A DNA stretch of 64,000 bases from Candidatus Siliceabacter maunaloa (GTDB taxonomy: Bacteria > Actinomycetota > Thermoleophilia > Solirubrobacterales > Solirubrobacteraceae): contig JANDLV010000010.1 of the NCBI GenBank assembly GCA_024330185.1, positions 1-64,000 on the forward strand, written 5' to 3'. A program made the position numbers and the translations under genes. Shown piece by piece: positions 1 to 9,025 of this stretch. Numbering within the stretch: the first letter of the stretch is position 1; every line of letters begins with the position of its first letter. The notes under the pieces are model-generated. The model saw only the letters and a program-made list of their open reading frames with translations. It did not search any database and was not told the origin of the DNA.

Positions 1-253
1 CCCCGATGAGGGTCATGGCCACATCGGGGGCACCTTCGGTGTCGAAGGCGCGTGAAGTGGGAGTCCCTCGGAGAGCGCAGCCCAGGATCGAGCGATTCTC
101 ATGGAGCGCGGTCCATTCGCGCACGAGCCGCAGCCGACCGGGGCCCGGGAAGCTTCGGAGCGGCGATGAGGCCGCGGCGGTCAGCGGTCAGCACAACAAA
201 CCTACAAAAGCGATATTTATGCCAGTATCTCCTACAGCTACACTGACTCAGCA
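1..253. other. Left flank, no confident gene; A+T-richer promoter-like tract at the right
   Basis: No convincing gene is seen here. Positions 190-253 are clearly A+T-richer than the rest of the window. They carry a direct repeat CCTACA (201-206 and 231-236, spaced 30 bp) and a GATA/TATC inverted pair (212-215 and 226-229) just upstream of the HTH gene at 254, which suits a promoter/operator for that gene. On the minus strand, about 1-175 can be read as an uninterrupted peptide without a start. It may be a decayed 3' gene end, but I cannot identify it. Confidence 0.4.
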
Positions 254-526
254 ATGACGACCACCCTTGCCCCGCCCACGGTTCCGATCGCCGTCGCCGC
301 GCAGCGTCTCGGCGTGCACGAGAACACCGTGTGCAACTGGATCGATCGGAGGCTTCTGCACGGCTACCTGACGCCGACCGGGCGTCGCAAGCTGCGGCTG
401 GACAGCGTTGAGCACCTGGAGCGGGGGATGTTCGGGGTGCCGTCACCGCCGGTCGAGTTGACCGAACCTCAGGTTTCGCCCGCGCACTCGCCGAATCTCG
501 AGCGCGCGCAGGGTCCGCTGCCGTAG
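254..526 (+). CDS. Small helix-turn-helix (MerR/excisionase-type) DNA-binding protein
   Basis: A 90-residue protein with a single winged-helix/HTH domain at about residues 11-56. The pattern AAQRLGVHENTVCNWIDRR followed by a GRRKLR wing is that of excisionase or MerR-like DNA-binding domains. The C-terminal 35 residues are Pro-rich and probably unstructured. There is no catalytic domain. It lies in an A+T-richer patch 420 bp left of a tRNA 3' fragment. I therefore infer a regulator or Xis of an integrated element, although a generic phage-type repressor is equally possible from sequence alone. Confidence 0.65.
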   Translation: MTTTLAPPTVPIAVAAQRLGVHENTVCNWIDRRLLHGYLTPTGRRKLRLDSVEHLERGMFGVPSPPVELTEPQVSPAHSPNLERAQGPLP

Positions 527-568
527 CGACCCGGCGAGCGTCCGGCTCGGCGCATAGCGTGAGCCGCA

Positions 569-835
569 GTGAGGCTCACGGACCCGAGCGACTACTACGC
601 CGACAGAGGGGTCGAGCACACGGCTCAGGGCGACATCTACGCCGGGATCCCATTCGTGCAGGCGATACACGCCGAGCCGGGGTTCCACGCCACCGGGGCG
701 CCACGGATCGCGCGCCTCACGGCCGATGCGACGCGGATCCTCCAGGCCGCGATCATCCAGACTTACACGGCGAGCAACCTCGCGTGGGAGTCGCTCGCCG
801 ACCCCGACATGACCGACGGATGGGCCGTCCCTTGA
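569..835 (+). CDS. Hypothetical 88-aa protein of the integrated element
   Basis: An 88-residue ORF with a GTG start and no recognised family. It is acidic and Tyr/Asp-containing at the N-terminus, without membrane segments or a signal peptide. It lies between the HTH gene and the putative attachment site, in the region I interpret as the distal end of an integrated element. Coding reality is moderate, because two other frames are open across the same bases. This frame has the more protein-like composition. Confidence 0.4.
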   Translation: MRLTDPSDYYADRGVEHTAQGDIYAGIPFVQAIHAEPGFHATGAPRIARLTADATRILQAAIIQTYTASNLAWESLADPDMTDGWAVP

Positions 836-840
836 GCCCA

Positions 841-862
841 GGGGTCCAATTGGGGGTCCAAT
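841..862 (+). repeat. Tandem 10-bp direct repeat near the attachment site
   Basis: GGGGTCCAAT occurs at 841-850 and again at 853-862 with a 12-bp period. It is followed by a 6-bp stem-loop GCCCGT/ACGGGC at 898-913. Repeats of this size about 100 bp from an att core resemble integrase arm-type sites, but this is inference from position only. Confidence 0.4.
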
Positions 863-947
863 CTGAGCGAAAGTGCGCGGATGCAAGCGACCGGAAAGCC
901 CGTAAACACGGGCCATCCGACCCCACCCGACCCCCTGTGGCCGGGTT

Positions 948-985
948 GGTCCAGGCGGTCGGGGGTTCGAGTCCCCTCGCTCACC
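948..985 (+). other. tRNA 3'-half fragment, probable attachment site (attR-like)
   Basis: The 38 bases read as the 3' half of a tRNA: the end of an anticodon stem, a variable loop, a 5-bp T stem with loop TTCGAGT at 961-977, then an acceptor strand CGCTCAC with discriminator C at 978-985. No matching 5' half (expected acceptor GTGAGCG) lies upstream, so it is not a functional tRNA. Tyrosine integrases commonly use tRNA 3' ends and leave such a copy at the distal end of the element. The C discriminator and the acceptor suggest tRNA-His, but the identity is uncertain. Confidence 0.6.
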
Positions 986-1034
986 CTCGGCGGCTTCAGC
1001 ATCGTGCGAGAGCGTGCCCGGCAGCACGGCGCCA

Positions 1035-1052
1035 CCATGCTGCGCAGCATGG
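1035..1052. repeat. Perfect 18-bp palindrome
   Basis: CCATGCTGCGCAGCATGG is its own reverse complement. It lies 50 bp downstream of the stop codon of the leftward gene at 1102 and 50 bp right of the tRNA fragment. It may be part of a terminator for that gene or a protein-binding dyad. There is no T-run. Confidence 0.4.
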
Positions 1053-1101
1053 CCGCCACCGGTAACGAGCGCGCAGCCGTCCGCGATACTGCCTGGGACG
1101 G

Positions 1102-1815
1102 CTACGCCCCGTCCGTGGCCGAGTCTGTCCGGGGTTGCGGGTAGGTGAGCAGGCAGAGCACCTCGCGGTCGTCCACGGTGTCCCAGCTCTGCTCAGTGGG
1201 GTGGTAGAAGAAGATCTCGCCGTCCTCGAGGGCCGGCGATGGGGGCAGCCCAGCGCTGAGCTGTGCGCAGCGCTCCTCGGCCCGGGCGATGACCGGCTCG
1301 AGGCCGGGCCAGTCTCCCTCGGGGAGCTCGAAGTCGGCCACCACCTCCGCGTCGTGGGGCTGCTCGCATGGGACCGCCTCGACGTTGAGGGCTGCCTCCG
1401 TTTCCGTGACGCCCTGCAGGCAGTCGCCGGTCTGCACCTCGAAGACGCTGAGGTCGCCGCCCTCCGCGACGTCTCCGCCGGCATCGCGCTCGGCCTCCGT
1501 GAACACGACCGAGCCGATGCCGATCGCGATGACCAGCGTCCACGCTCCCGAGAGGGCGAGGCCGGCGATGGCCAGGCCGCGGCCGCCCTGTCCGCGCTTC
1601 TTTATCCGTCGCAGTGCGAGGATCCCGAAGATGGGGGCCAGGACCACGGCGCCGAGGAGCCCCAGGACGAAGGCGGCGATCGCAAAGCCGCTGGTTCCCT
1701 CGGACTCGGACGGCGCCGGGCTCGCCGGCGCCACGCCGTGCTCGTCTCCCGGCACGCCGTGCCGCGGAGTCCGCGGCCCCTGCTCCTCCGACCCTGGCCC
1801 GGTCCCCATGCTCAC
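1102..1815 (-). CDS. DUF4190 / septum-formation domain membrane protein
   Basis: A 237-residue membrane protein. The first 40 residues are Pro/Glu/Ser-rich and disordered. Residues about 41-108 hold two transmembrane helices joined by a basic KKRGQGGRGLAIAG loop, the DUF4190 signature. The extracytoplasmic part has the pattern of the actinobacterial septum-formation domain: TGDCL, then CEQPHDAEV, and a later Cys near the C-terminus. The precise role is unknown; relatives are described only as septum-formation or DUF4190 proteins. It is transcribed away from the secreted protein at 1957, so 1816-1956 is a divergent promoter region. Confidence 0.75.
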   Translation of the reverse strand: MSMGTGPGSEEQGPRTPRHGVPGDEHGVAPASPAPSESEGTSGFAIAAFVLGLLGAVVLAPIFGILALRRIKKRGQGGRGLAIAGLALSGAWTLVIAIGIGSVVFTEAERDAGGDVAEGGDLSVFEVQTGDCLQGVTETEAALNVEAVPCEQPHDAEVVADFELPEGDWPGLEPVIARAEERCAQLSAGLPPSPALEDGEIFFYHPTEQSWDTVDDREVLCLLTYPQPRTDSATDGA

Positions 1816-1956
1816 GCGCGCATCTTACCGGTGAGAATGATCTCCGTGCCCGCGAGCTCGCGCCGCGGCCGTTGGGATCGGCCAAGGGGGACAGCGCTAC
1901 TCAGAGGCCGACGTGCGGTTTTCACGAGCGACAACAGCCACTCCCAGGAGGGACCC

Positions 1957-2757
1957 GTGCTCAAGCACTGGAAGTACCTACTCGCCAGCTCGATGCTGCT
2001 GGCGATCTTCATCGTCACGGGCGCACTCGCCGCCGGCGAGGGCGACCCGCTCACCGGCGGGGAGCGCAACCCGGAAGCCAACCAGTCCCAGCAGCTCGGG
2101 GCCGAGACGGAGATCATCGGCTCGATCGCCGCCTCGACCGAGCAGACCGGCGGCTACGTGACCCGCCAGTCCAACACCCGCACCGGAGCGGACGCGGGCG
2201 GTTCTGCCATCTACGGCTGCCGCGCCCAGGCGGGCGGCAGCGCGGCGGGCAAGGAGGCGTGCCTGCGCGCGAACAACCTCGGCGGCGGCCTCGCCTTCGA
2301 GCTCGTCTCCACGACCGGACCGGTCGGGCTGTTCCAGGTCGGTCCGAATCCCGCCCAGCCCGTCGACGTCGCACCGTTCACCACCAACGCGACCGCGGTC
2401 GCGGCGGGCCTCAACGCCGACCGCGTCGACGGCCTGCAGGCACAACAGATCGAGAACCGCGCGGCGCGGCAGGCCAACCTATTCGCGCGCGTCGGCGCCG
2501 ACGGGACCCTCGTCGGAGACCGCGGCGCGGCGAGCTCGACGCGGGCGGGGGCAGGCGACTACCGCGTCGTCTTCGAGCAGGACATCTCAGCGTGCGCCTA
2601 CAACGCGACGGTCAACAGCAGCCAGAACCCGCTGCCCGGCCCGATCGGCGCCCAGCTCCAGGGCGACACCAACAACACGGTGCGCGTGCGCACCTACGGC
2701 GACGGCGGGCCCGACCAGCCCGGCGACCGCCCGGTCCACCTGACGGTCACCTGCTAG
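1957..2757 (+). CDS. Secreted protein of unknown function
   Basis: A 266-residue protein from a GTG preceded by a strong AGGAGG at 1946-1951, which decides this start over longer in-frame starts. Residues 1-25 form a signal peptide (Lys/His n-region, hydrophobic core, cleavage near ALA-A). The mature part is Gly/Ala/Asn-rich. It contains the N-A-D-R-V-D-G-L-Q motif seen in many repetitive surface or fibre-like proteins of high-GC Gram-positives, and ends in a Cys. No catalytic motif is visible. It is followed by a 13-bp inverted repeat that looks like a transcription terminator. Confidence 0.7.
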   Translation: MLKHWKYLLASSMLLAIFIVTGALAAGEGDPLTGGERNPEANQSQQLGAETEIIGSIAASTEQTGGYVTRQSNTRTGADAGGSAIYGCRAQAGGSAAGKEACLRANNLGGGLAFELVSTTGPVGLFQVGPNPAQPVDVAPFTTNATAVAAGLNADRVDGLQAQQIENRAARQANLFARVGADGTLVGDRGAASSTRAGAGDYRVVFEQDISACAYNATVNSSQNPLPGPIGAQLQGDTNNTVRVRTYGDGGPDQPGDRPVHLTVTC

Positions 2758-2911
2758 AGGATCGCCCGTCGTGCTCGGGATGGGCGCGCAGGCGCGCCCA
2801 TCCCAGCCGCGCGGCCAGCTCGACCCAGTCGGCCACCCCGGCCGCCAGGTGGCCCACCGGGCCGGTGACCAGCCACGCTGCCACTGCGGTGGGGAGGGAG
2901 GGCCGGCGCAT
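2747..2911 (-). CDS. Putative 54-aa small membrane-associated protein
   Basis: An ATG-started 54-residue ORF on the minus strand. It has a hydrophobic, Trp/Gly/Ala-rich core (residues about 9-40, with AAWLVTGPVGHLAAG and WVELAARLGWAR) and a basic, Ser-rich tail. It overlaps the last 11 bp of the convergent secreted-protein gene and spans the hairpin at 2777-2804. It starts 25 bp from trigger factor, so the two could share a divergent promoter region. Composition looks protein-like, but the gene is short and unsupported by homology. Confidence 0.4.
   Translation of the reverse strand: MRRPSLPTAVAAWLVTGPVGHLAAGVADWVELAARLGWARLRAHPEHDGRSSSR
2777..2804 (+). terminator. Perfect 13-bp hairpin between convergent genes
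   Basis: GGGATGGGCGCGC and its exact complement are separated by 2 bases, 19 bp after the stop of the secreted-protein gene. There is no U-tract, which is common for terminator-like hairpins in high-GC actinobacteria. With a 2-base spacer the RNA loop would open to four or more bases. It could serve transcripts from both sides. Confidence 0.55.
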
Positions 2912-2936
2912 GGAGTGAAGGTATCGTTGGCCTGCG

Positions 2937-4358
2937 ATGCCAGGGACCGTCACCACCTCCGTCACCGAGCTCCCCGAGTCACGCGTGCGCGTGGAGGCGC
3001 AGGTCGATCCCAAGGAGGTCCAGCGCCACGTCGAGCGGACCGCCCGGCGCCTGGGCCAGGATCTGCGCATCCCGGGCTTTCGCAAGGGCAAGGTGCCGCC
3101 CGGAGTGATCATCCAGCGCCTCGGGCGCGACGCCGTGCTCGACGAGGCCGTGCGCGACGGTATGGGCCACTGGTACGTGCAGGCCATCGACGTGGCCTCC
3201 ATCGCGCCGGTCGGCGACCCGCACCTCGAGCTCGACGGCCTTCCGGACCAGGGCCAGCCGCTGAGCTTCAGCATCGAGGTCGGCGTGCGGCCCACCGCGA
3301 CGCTGGGCGACTACAAGGGCATGGAGGTCGGCCGACGCGAGCCCGAGGCTGACGTCAAGGAGGTCGACGACGAGCTCGAGCAGCTGCGCGAGCGCCTGGC
3401 CAAGCTCGAGACCGTCGAGCGTCCCGCCCGGGACGCCGACTTCGTGGTCATGGACTTCACGGGCACCGTGGACGGCGTCGCCTTCGAGGGCGGCAGCGGC
3501 ACCGACCAGATGGTCGAGCTGGGCCGCGGCATGCTCGTGCCCGGCTTCGAGGAACAGCTCACCGGCGCGTCGGCGGGCGACGAGCGGACCGTCGACATCA
3601 CCTTTCCCGAGGACTACGGCAACGAGGACCTCAAGGGCCGCGCCGCGCAGTTCGCCGTGACGGTCAAGGACGTGCGCGAGAAGTGCCTCCCCGGGCTGGA
3701 CGACGACCTGGCCCTCGAGGCCGCCGGCTTCGACAGCCTCGACGAGCTGCGCGAGGACGTCGTCTCCCGCCTGCGCGACACCGACGAGAGCAAGGTGGCG
3801 GCCGACTTCCGGGAGGCCGTCCTGGACGCCGCGGTGGCCAACGCCTCGGTCGAGGTCCCCGAGCCCCTGGTCGAGGCCCGCGCGCGGGAGAGCTTCGAGC
3901 AGATGGTCCACTCGCTCTCCGGGCAGGGGATCGCCAAGGAGACCTACCTCCAGATCACCGGCAAGACCGAGGAGGAGCTCGTCGCCGAGTCGCGCCCCCA
4001 GGCCGAGCAGCAGTTGCGCCGCGAGGCGGTCATCGCCGCGATCGTGGCCGCCGAGGGCATCGAGGTCTCCGACGACGACCTGCTGGAGGCCATCGAGCCG
4101 GCCGCCCAGGCGCAGGCCGACGAAGCCGGTGGGTCGGGGGAGGAGATGGAGCCCAAGAAGGTCCTGGAGCGCCTGCGCTCCCAGGGCCGCCTCGACGCGC
4201 TGCGCGACGACCTGGCCCAGCGTCGGGCCATCGAGCTGATCGCGCAGGAGGCCACGCCGATCAGCGTGGAGGAGGCCAAGGGGAAGCACGTGCTGTGGAC
4301 CCCCGAGAAGGAGCAGGCCGGCGCGGGCGCCGGGGATCTGTGGACCCCGGGGTCCTGA
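2937..4358 (+). CDS. tig: Trigger factor, ribosome-associated chaperone and PPIase
   Basis: A 473-residue trigger factor, which binds the ribosome exit tunnel through L23 and shields nascent chains. The N-terminal ribosome-binding domain carries the signature PGFRKGKVP at about residues 46-54 (family GFRxGK). A central FKBP-like peptidyl-prolyl isomerase domain (about 155-245) contains the [11 protein letters not shown] stretch. The remainder is the helical C-terminal substrate-binding domain. The length is in the family range, with an acidic low-complexity C-terminus. It is followed by clpP and clpX, the usual tig-clpP-clpX order, which couples folding with Clp proteolysis. Confidence 0.96.
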   Translation: MPGTVTTSVTELPESRVRVEAQVDPKEVQRHVERTARRLGQDLRIPGFRKGKVPPGVIIQRLGRDAVLDEAVRDGMGHWYVQAIDVASIAPVGDPHLELDGLPDQGQPLSFSIEVGVRPTATLGDYKGMEVGRREPEADVKEVDDELEQLRERLAKLETVERPARDADFVVMDFTGTVDGVAFEGGSGTDQMVELGRGMLVPGFEEQLTGASAGDERTVDITFPEDYGNEDLKGRAAQFAVTVKDVREKCLPGLDDDLALEAAGFDSLDELREDVVSRLRDTDESKVAADFREAVLDAAVANASVEVPEPLVEARARESFEQMVHSLSGQGIAKETYLQITGKTEEELVAESRPQAEQQLRREAVIAAIVAAEGIEVSDDDLLEAIEPAAQAQADEAGGSGEEMEPKKVLERLRSQGRLDALRDDLAQRRAIELIAQEATPISVEEAKGKHVLWTPEKEQAGAGAGDLWTPGS

Positions 4359-4425
4359 CGCTGACCCCCGAAGCACTACGCTCGCGCAGGAGCCCGCGAC
4401 CGAACCCCGAAGCGAAGCGAGGAGC

Positions 4426-5010
4426 ATGTCCCCACTTGTCCCCATGGTGGTCGAGCAGACGTCGCGCGGCGAGCGCGCGTTCGACATCTACTCGCGCCTG
4501 CTCAACGAGCGCATCGTCTTCCTGGGCACCCCGGTCGACGACCAGGTCGCCAACCTGATCGTCGCCCAGCTCCTGCACCTGGAGTCCGAGGACCCCGACA
4601 AGGACATCTCGATCTACATCAACTCGCCGGGCGGGTCGGTCTACGCGGGCCTGGCCATCTACGACACGATGCAGTTCATCAAGCCCGACGTGTCGACGAT
4701 CTGCGTCGGCATCGCGATGTCCATGGGCGCACTGCTGCTGGGCGGCGGCGCGAAGGGCAAGCGCATGGCGCTGCCCAACGCCAAGATCCTCATCCACCAG
4801 GTCAGCTCCGGCTTCCAGGGCCAGGCGACCGACATCGAGATCCACGCGCGCGAGGTGATCACCCTGCGAGACCGTCTCGACGAGATCATCGCCCAGCACA
4901 CGGGCAAGCCCGTCGAGGACGTCAAGAAGGACACCGAGCGCGACTACTTCATGTCGAGCCCCGAAGCGGTGGAGTACGGCATAATCGACCGGGTCATCAC
5001 CGAGCACTAG
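4426..5010 (+). CDS. clpP: ATP-dependent Clp protease proteolytic subunit
   Basis: A 194-residue ClpP, the tetradecameric serine peptidase that degrades proteins unfolded by ClpX. The catalytic triad can be read as Ser99 (in GIAMSMGA), His124 (ILIHQ) and Asp173 (TERD). The oxyanion/handle region [17 protein letters not shown] is intact. The start ATG is close to the family start ([21 protein letters not shown]), with essentially no propeptide. It lies 67 bp after tig and 38 bp before clpX, consistent with one operon. Only one clpP copy is seen here, although actinobacteria often have more. Confidence 0.97.
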   Translation: MSPLVPMVVEQTSRGERAFDIYSRLLNERIVFLGTPVDDQVANLIVAQLLHLESEDPDKDISIYINSPGGSVYAGLAIYDTMQFIKPDVSTICVGIAMSMGALLLGGGAKGKRMALPNAKILIHQVSSGFQGQATDIEIHAREVITLRDRLDEIIAQHTGKPVEDVKKDTERDYFMSSPEAVEYGIIDRVITEH

Positions 5011-5048
5011 CTCGGCGGCGGACGGGGACGCAGCGACCGGGGAGAGAG

Positions 5049-6329
5049 ATGGCGCGACCGACCGACTCCAACGAGCAACTGCTGTGCTCCTTCTGCGGGA
5101 AGTCCCAGCGGCAGGTCAAGAAGCTGATCGCCGGGCCCGGCGTCTACATCTGCGACGAGTGCATCGATCTCTGCAACGAGATCATCGACGAGGAGCTCAC
5201 CGCCCCGCCGAGCTTCGACATCGAGAACCTCCCCAAGCCGCGGGAGATCTACGGCGTGCTCGACGACTACGTCGTGGGCCAGGACGAGGCCAAGCGCACG
5301 CTCTCGGTGGCCGTCTACAACCACTACAAGCGCGTGCAGATGATGCAGGCCGACGACTCGGAGATCGAGCTGCAGAAGTCCAACATCCTGCTGCTCGGCC
5401 CCACGGGCTGCGGGAAGACGCTGCTGGCCCAGACCCTGGCGCGCATCCTCAACGTCCCCTTCGCCATCGCCGACGCCACGGCGCTGACCGAGGCCGGCTA
5501 CGTGGGCGAGGACGTGGAGAACATCCTCCTCAAGCTCATCCAGGCCGCCGACTATGACGTCAAGAAGGCCGAGTCGGGGATCATCTACATCGACGAGGTC
5601 GACAAGATCGCCCGCAAGGCCGACAACCCGTCGATCACCCGCGACGTCTCGGGCGAGGGGGTGCAGCAGGCGCTGCTGAAGATCCTCGAGGGCACGACGG
5701 CGTCGGTGCCCCCCCAGGGCGGGCGCAAGCACCCCCACCAGGAGTTCCTCTCGATCGACACGACGAACATCCTGTTCGTCTGCGGCGGGGCCTTCGCCAA
5801 CCTGGACAAGGTCATCGAGCGGCGCACCGGCGCCAACGGCGTGGGCTTCGGCGCGTCGATCGAGACCAAGGCCCAGAAGGAGGCAGGCGAGGTCTTCGGC
5901 CAGTGCCTTCCCGAGGATCTGGTCAACTACGGATTGATCCCCGAGTTCATCGGGCGCCTGCCGGTCATGAGCGCGGTGCACCAGCTCACCCGCGACGACC
6001 TGATGACCATCCTCACCGAGCCGCGCAACGCGCTGGTCAAGCAGTTCCAGCGCTTCTTCTCCTTCGACGGCATCGAGCTGGTCTTCAGCGACGACGCGCT
6101 GACCGCCATCGCCGATCGTGCCCTGGAGCGCGAGACAGGTGCGCGCGGCCTGCGCTCGATCATCGAGGACATCCTGCTCGAGGTGCAGTTCGAGCTGCCC
6201 TCCCGCCGCGACGTCAAGAAGTGCGTCGTGACCAAGGAGACGGTCGGGCGGGGCCTGGCACCCACACTCGTCACCGAGGCCGCGCCCGACGAGGGCGAGC
6301 AGGACGACGGCCGCGCGGCCTCCGCCTGA
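5049..6329 (+). CDS. clpX: ClpX, ATPase and specificity subunit of the Clp protease
   Basis: A 426-residue AAA+ unfoldase that feeds substrates to ClpP. The N-terminal zinc-binding domain has Cys13, Cys16, Cys35 and Cys38. Walker A is GPTGCGKT at 117-124 and Walker [10 protein letters not shown] at about 178-186. The GYVGEDVE pore-loop region and the sensor and C-terminal small domain are present. A ClpP-docking IGF-type loop is not in the exact canonical form, but the region [10 protein letters not shown] is intact. It has an AGAGAG-type ribosome-binding site 5 bp before the ATG. It forms an operon with clpP. Confidence 0.97.
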   Translation: MARPTDSNEQLLCSFCGKSQRQVKKLIAGPGVYICDECIDLCNEIIDEELTAPPSFDIENLPKPREIYGVLDDYVVGQDEAKRTLSVAVYNHYKRVQMMQADDSEIELQKSNILLLGPTGCGKTLLAQTLARILNVPFAIADATALTEAGYVGEDVENILLKLIQAADYDVKKAESGIIYIDEVDKIARKADNPSITRDVSGEGVQQALLKILEGTTASVPPQGGRKHPHQEFLSIDTTNILFVCGGAFANLDKVIERRTGANGVGFGASIETKAQKEAGEVFGQCLPEDLVNYGLIPEFIGRLPVMSAVHQLTRDDLMTILTEPRNALVKQFQRFFSFDGIELVFSDDALTAIADRALERETGARGLRSIIEDILLEVQFELPSRRDVKKCVVTKETVGRGLAPTLVTEAAPDEGEQDDGRAASA

Positions 6330-6383
6330 GGGCCCCCGCCCCGCGTCTCCACGGCGCTGGCCCGTCCATAGACTGGCGCCTGC

Positions 6384-8999
6384 ATGGGCGACCTCCAGTC
6401 ACGCACCCGCTACGACCCCGGCGAGGCCGAGCCGCGCATCATCGCGCGCTGGCTGGAGTCCGGGCTGTTCCACCCCGAGCCGGTGGGGTCGGCGGACGAG
6501 AACATGTCCATCGCGGTGCCCCCGCCCAACGTCACGGGCGCGCTGCACATGGGCCACGCGCTCAACGGCGCGATCCAGGACACGATCATCCGCCTGGCGC
6601 GCATGCGCGGGCGGCGGGCGAAGTGGATCCTGGGCACCGACCACGCGGGCATCGCCACCCAGCGCCAGGTCGAGAAGCGGCTGGAGGCCCAGGGGACCTC
6701 GCGCGAGGAAGTGGGGCGCGAGCGCTTCGCCGACGCGGTCTGGGCCTGGCGAAAGGAGTTCGGCGGACAGATCATCGAGCAGTTCAAGCGCCTGGGGGCG
6801 TCCTTGGACTACGCGGACGAGCGGTTCACCATGGACGCCGCGTACGCGCGGGCGGTGCGCGAGGTCTTCGTCACCCTCCACGAGCAGGGGCTCATCTACC
6901 GCGACCACCGCCTCGTCAACTGGGATCCCGGGCTGCGCACCGCGGTCAGCGACCTCGAGGTGCAGGAGCGCGAGACGCAGGACACCCTCTTCCACATCGC
7001 CTACCCGCTGGCCGGCGGTGGGGAGATCGTGGTCGCCACGGTGCGCCCGGAGACCATGCTGGCCGACACCGCGGTGGCGGTGAACCCCCACGACGAGCGC
7101 TATGCGCACCTCGTCGGCTCCACCGCGACCCTGCCCCTGGTGGGCCGCGAGCTGCCCATCATCGCCGACGAGCACGTGAAGACCGACTTCGGTACCGGCG
7201 CACTGAAGATCACCCCCGGCCACGACCCCAACGACTTCGAGATCGGCCGCCGCCACGGCCTCGAGGAGCTCACGGTCATCGGCGAGGACGGGTGCATGAC
7301 CGCGCAGGCGGGGGAGCGCTTCGCCGGCCTCGCCGTGGCCGAGGCACAGACGGCCGTGGTGACCGCGCTGCGGGCACAGGGCGCGCTGCGCGCGGAGGAG
7401 CCCTACCTCCACGTCGTCCCCTTCTCCCAGCGGTCGGGCGCGCGCATCGAGCCCCTCATCAGCCTCCAGTGGTTCATGCGCATGGAGGAGCTGGCCGGTC
7501 CGGCCGCCGATGCGGTGCTCGACGGGAGGGTGCGCATCCACCCCGAGTCCCAGGCGCGGCGCTACCTGGCGTGGCTGGAGGAGATCCGCCCGTGGTGCGT
7601 GAGCCGCCAGCTCTGGTGGGGCCACCAGCTCCCTGTCTGGTATCGCGGGGAGGACGAGGTCCATGTGGGCCACGAGCCCCCCGAGGGGGAGGGGTGGGAG
7701 CGCGACCCCGACGTTCTGGACACCTGGTTCAGCTCGGCGCTGTGGCCCTTCGCCACGCTGGGCTGGCCCGACGACGACCCGCGGCTGCGGGCCTTCTACC
7801 CCACCGACGTGCTCTCCACGGCACGCGACATCCTTTTCCTGTGGGTGGCTCGGATGGTGATGATGGGGCTGCGCTTCGCCGGTGACGTGCCCTTCGGCGA
7901 CGTGTACGTGCACTCGGTCATCCAGGCCCCTGACGGGCGGCGGATGAGCAAGTCGCTGGGCACGGGCATCGACCCGCTGGACGAGATCGAGCGCGACGGG
8001 GCCGACGCCGTGCGCTTCGGGCTGCTGGCCATGTCCTCCACCCAGGACGTGCGCTACAGCGCCGAGAAGGTCGGCCAGGGACGCGCGCTGGCCACCAAGC
8101 TGTTCAACGCCGTGCGCTTCGTGCTGCTCAACGTCGCGCCGGGAGTGGCGCCCGCGCCGCGGCCGACCGTCCTGGAGGATCGCTGGATCCTGTCGCGGCT
8201 GCGCGCCGCCAAGGCCGGCTTCGTCGCCCAGGTCGACGGCTTCGACTTCGCCAAGGCGGCTCTTGGCCTCTACGACTTCGTCTACGGTGAGCTGTGCGAC
8301 TGGTACCTGGAGTTCACCAAGGGGCGCGAGTTCGACGAGGATCTCTCGGCCACCGTGCTCCACGTGGTGCAGGAGACCCTCAAGCTGGCCCACCCGATCA
8401 TGCCCTTCGTGACCGAGGAGCTGTGGGAGCTGGTGCCCACCGGCGACCCGACCCGCCCACCTCTGCTGGCCGCCGCGCGGATCGAGCCGGAGGCCGACGC
8501 GCTGGCCGATCCGCACGCCGAGGTGCAGGTGACCCGCGTGATCGCTGTGGTCACCGCGCTGCGCCGCTGGCGCGACGAGGCCGGCGTGCGCCGCGGGGCG
8601 GTCCTGCACGTGCGTGCCGAGGTCGTGGGTGCCGAAGGGCGTGACGTGCCCCCTGGGACGGGCCCCACGTGGTCTCCCGACGAACTGGCGCCGCTCGTCG
8701 AGCGCCTGGCGAAGGTGCGCTTCGAGGGCGAGGGCGAGGGCGCGGGCGCGGGAGAGGGCGAGCCGGTGGCCACCGTAACCGCCGACGGCATCGCGGTCGA
8801 CGTGCTCCCCACCGAGGAGGTAGACGCGGGCGCCGCGGAGCGACGCGTGGCCGCCCAGCGCGAGGCGCTGGGAACGGAGATAGCGCGCGCGGAGGGCAAG
8901 CTGGCCAACGGGGGCTTCGTGACCAAGGCGCCACCCGCCGTGGTCGAGGCCGAGCACGACAAGCTCGCACGGCTGCGGGCCGAGCTCGAGGCGCTGTGA
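6384..8999 (+). CDS. valS: Valyl-tRNA synthetase
   Basis: An 871-residue class I aminoacyl-tRNA synthetase charging tRNA-Val. The HIGH motif appears as HMGH at residues 55-58 (after PPPNVTGAL), and the KMSKS loop as RMSKS at 520-524. The CP1 editing domain lies between them, and the anticodon-binding and C-terminal coiled-coil arm follow. The tail includes a Glu/Gly low-complexity stretch (bases 8725-8763) before the predicted coiled coil. The stop overlaps a possible GTG of folC. The protein is cytosolic and essential. Confidence 0.96.
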   Translation: MGDLQSRTRYDPGEAEPRIIARWLESGLFHPEPVGSADENMSIAVPPPNVTGALHMGHALNGAIQDTIIRLARMRGRRAKWILGTDHAGIATQRQVEKRLEAQGTSREEVGRERFADAVWAWRKEFGGQIIEQFKRLGASLDYADERFTMDAAYARAVREVFVTLHEQGLIYRDHRLVNWDPGLRTAVSDLEVQERETQDTLFHIAYPLAGGGEIVVATVRPETMLADTAVAVNPHDERYAHLVGSTATLPLVGRELPIIADEHVKTDFGTGALKITPGHDPNDFEIGRRHGLEELTVIGEDGCMTAQAGERFAGLAVAEAQTAVVTALRAQGALRAEEPYLHVVPFSQRSGARIEPLISLQWFMRMEELAGPAADAVLDGRVRIHPESQARRYLAWLEEIRPWCVSRQLWWGHQLPVWYRGEDEVHVGHEPPEGEGWERDPDVLDTWFSSALWPFATLGWPDDDPRLRAFYPTDVLSTARDILFLWVARMVMMGLRFAGDVPFGDVYVHSVIQAPDGRRMSKSLGTGIDPLDEIERDGADAVRFGLLAMSSTQDVRYSAEKVGQGRALATKLFNAVRFVLLNVAPGVAPAPRPTVLEDRWILSRLRAAKAGFVAQVDGFDFAKAALGLYDFVYGELCDWYLEFTKGREFDEDLSATVLHVVQETLKLAHPIMPFVTEELWELVPTGDPTRPPLLAAARIEPEADALADPHAEVQVTRVIAVVTALRRWRDEAGVRRGAVLHVRAEVVGAEGRDVPPGTGPTWSPDELAPLVERLAKVRFEGEGEGAGAGEGEPVATVTADGIAVDVLPTEEVDAGAAERRVAAQREALGTEIARAEGKLANGGFVTKAPPAVVEAEHDKLARLRAELEAL

Positions 9000-9025
9000 A
9001 GGGGGTGGGCCGACCTTCCCTCGGT

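Noticed and set aside
1-175. Minus-strand peptide (VREWTALHENRS..., SRAFDTEGAPDV...) that might be a DUF4160 or other gene remnant
   Set aside because: No start, no clear family match and cut by the window edge; kept only as a note in the flank entry.
8725-8763. GGCGAGGGCGAGGGCGCGGG low-complexity run
   Set aside because: It lies in frame in the valS tail coding Glu/Gly/Ala and is not a separate repeat element.
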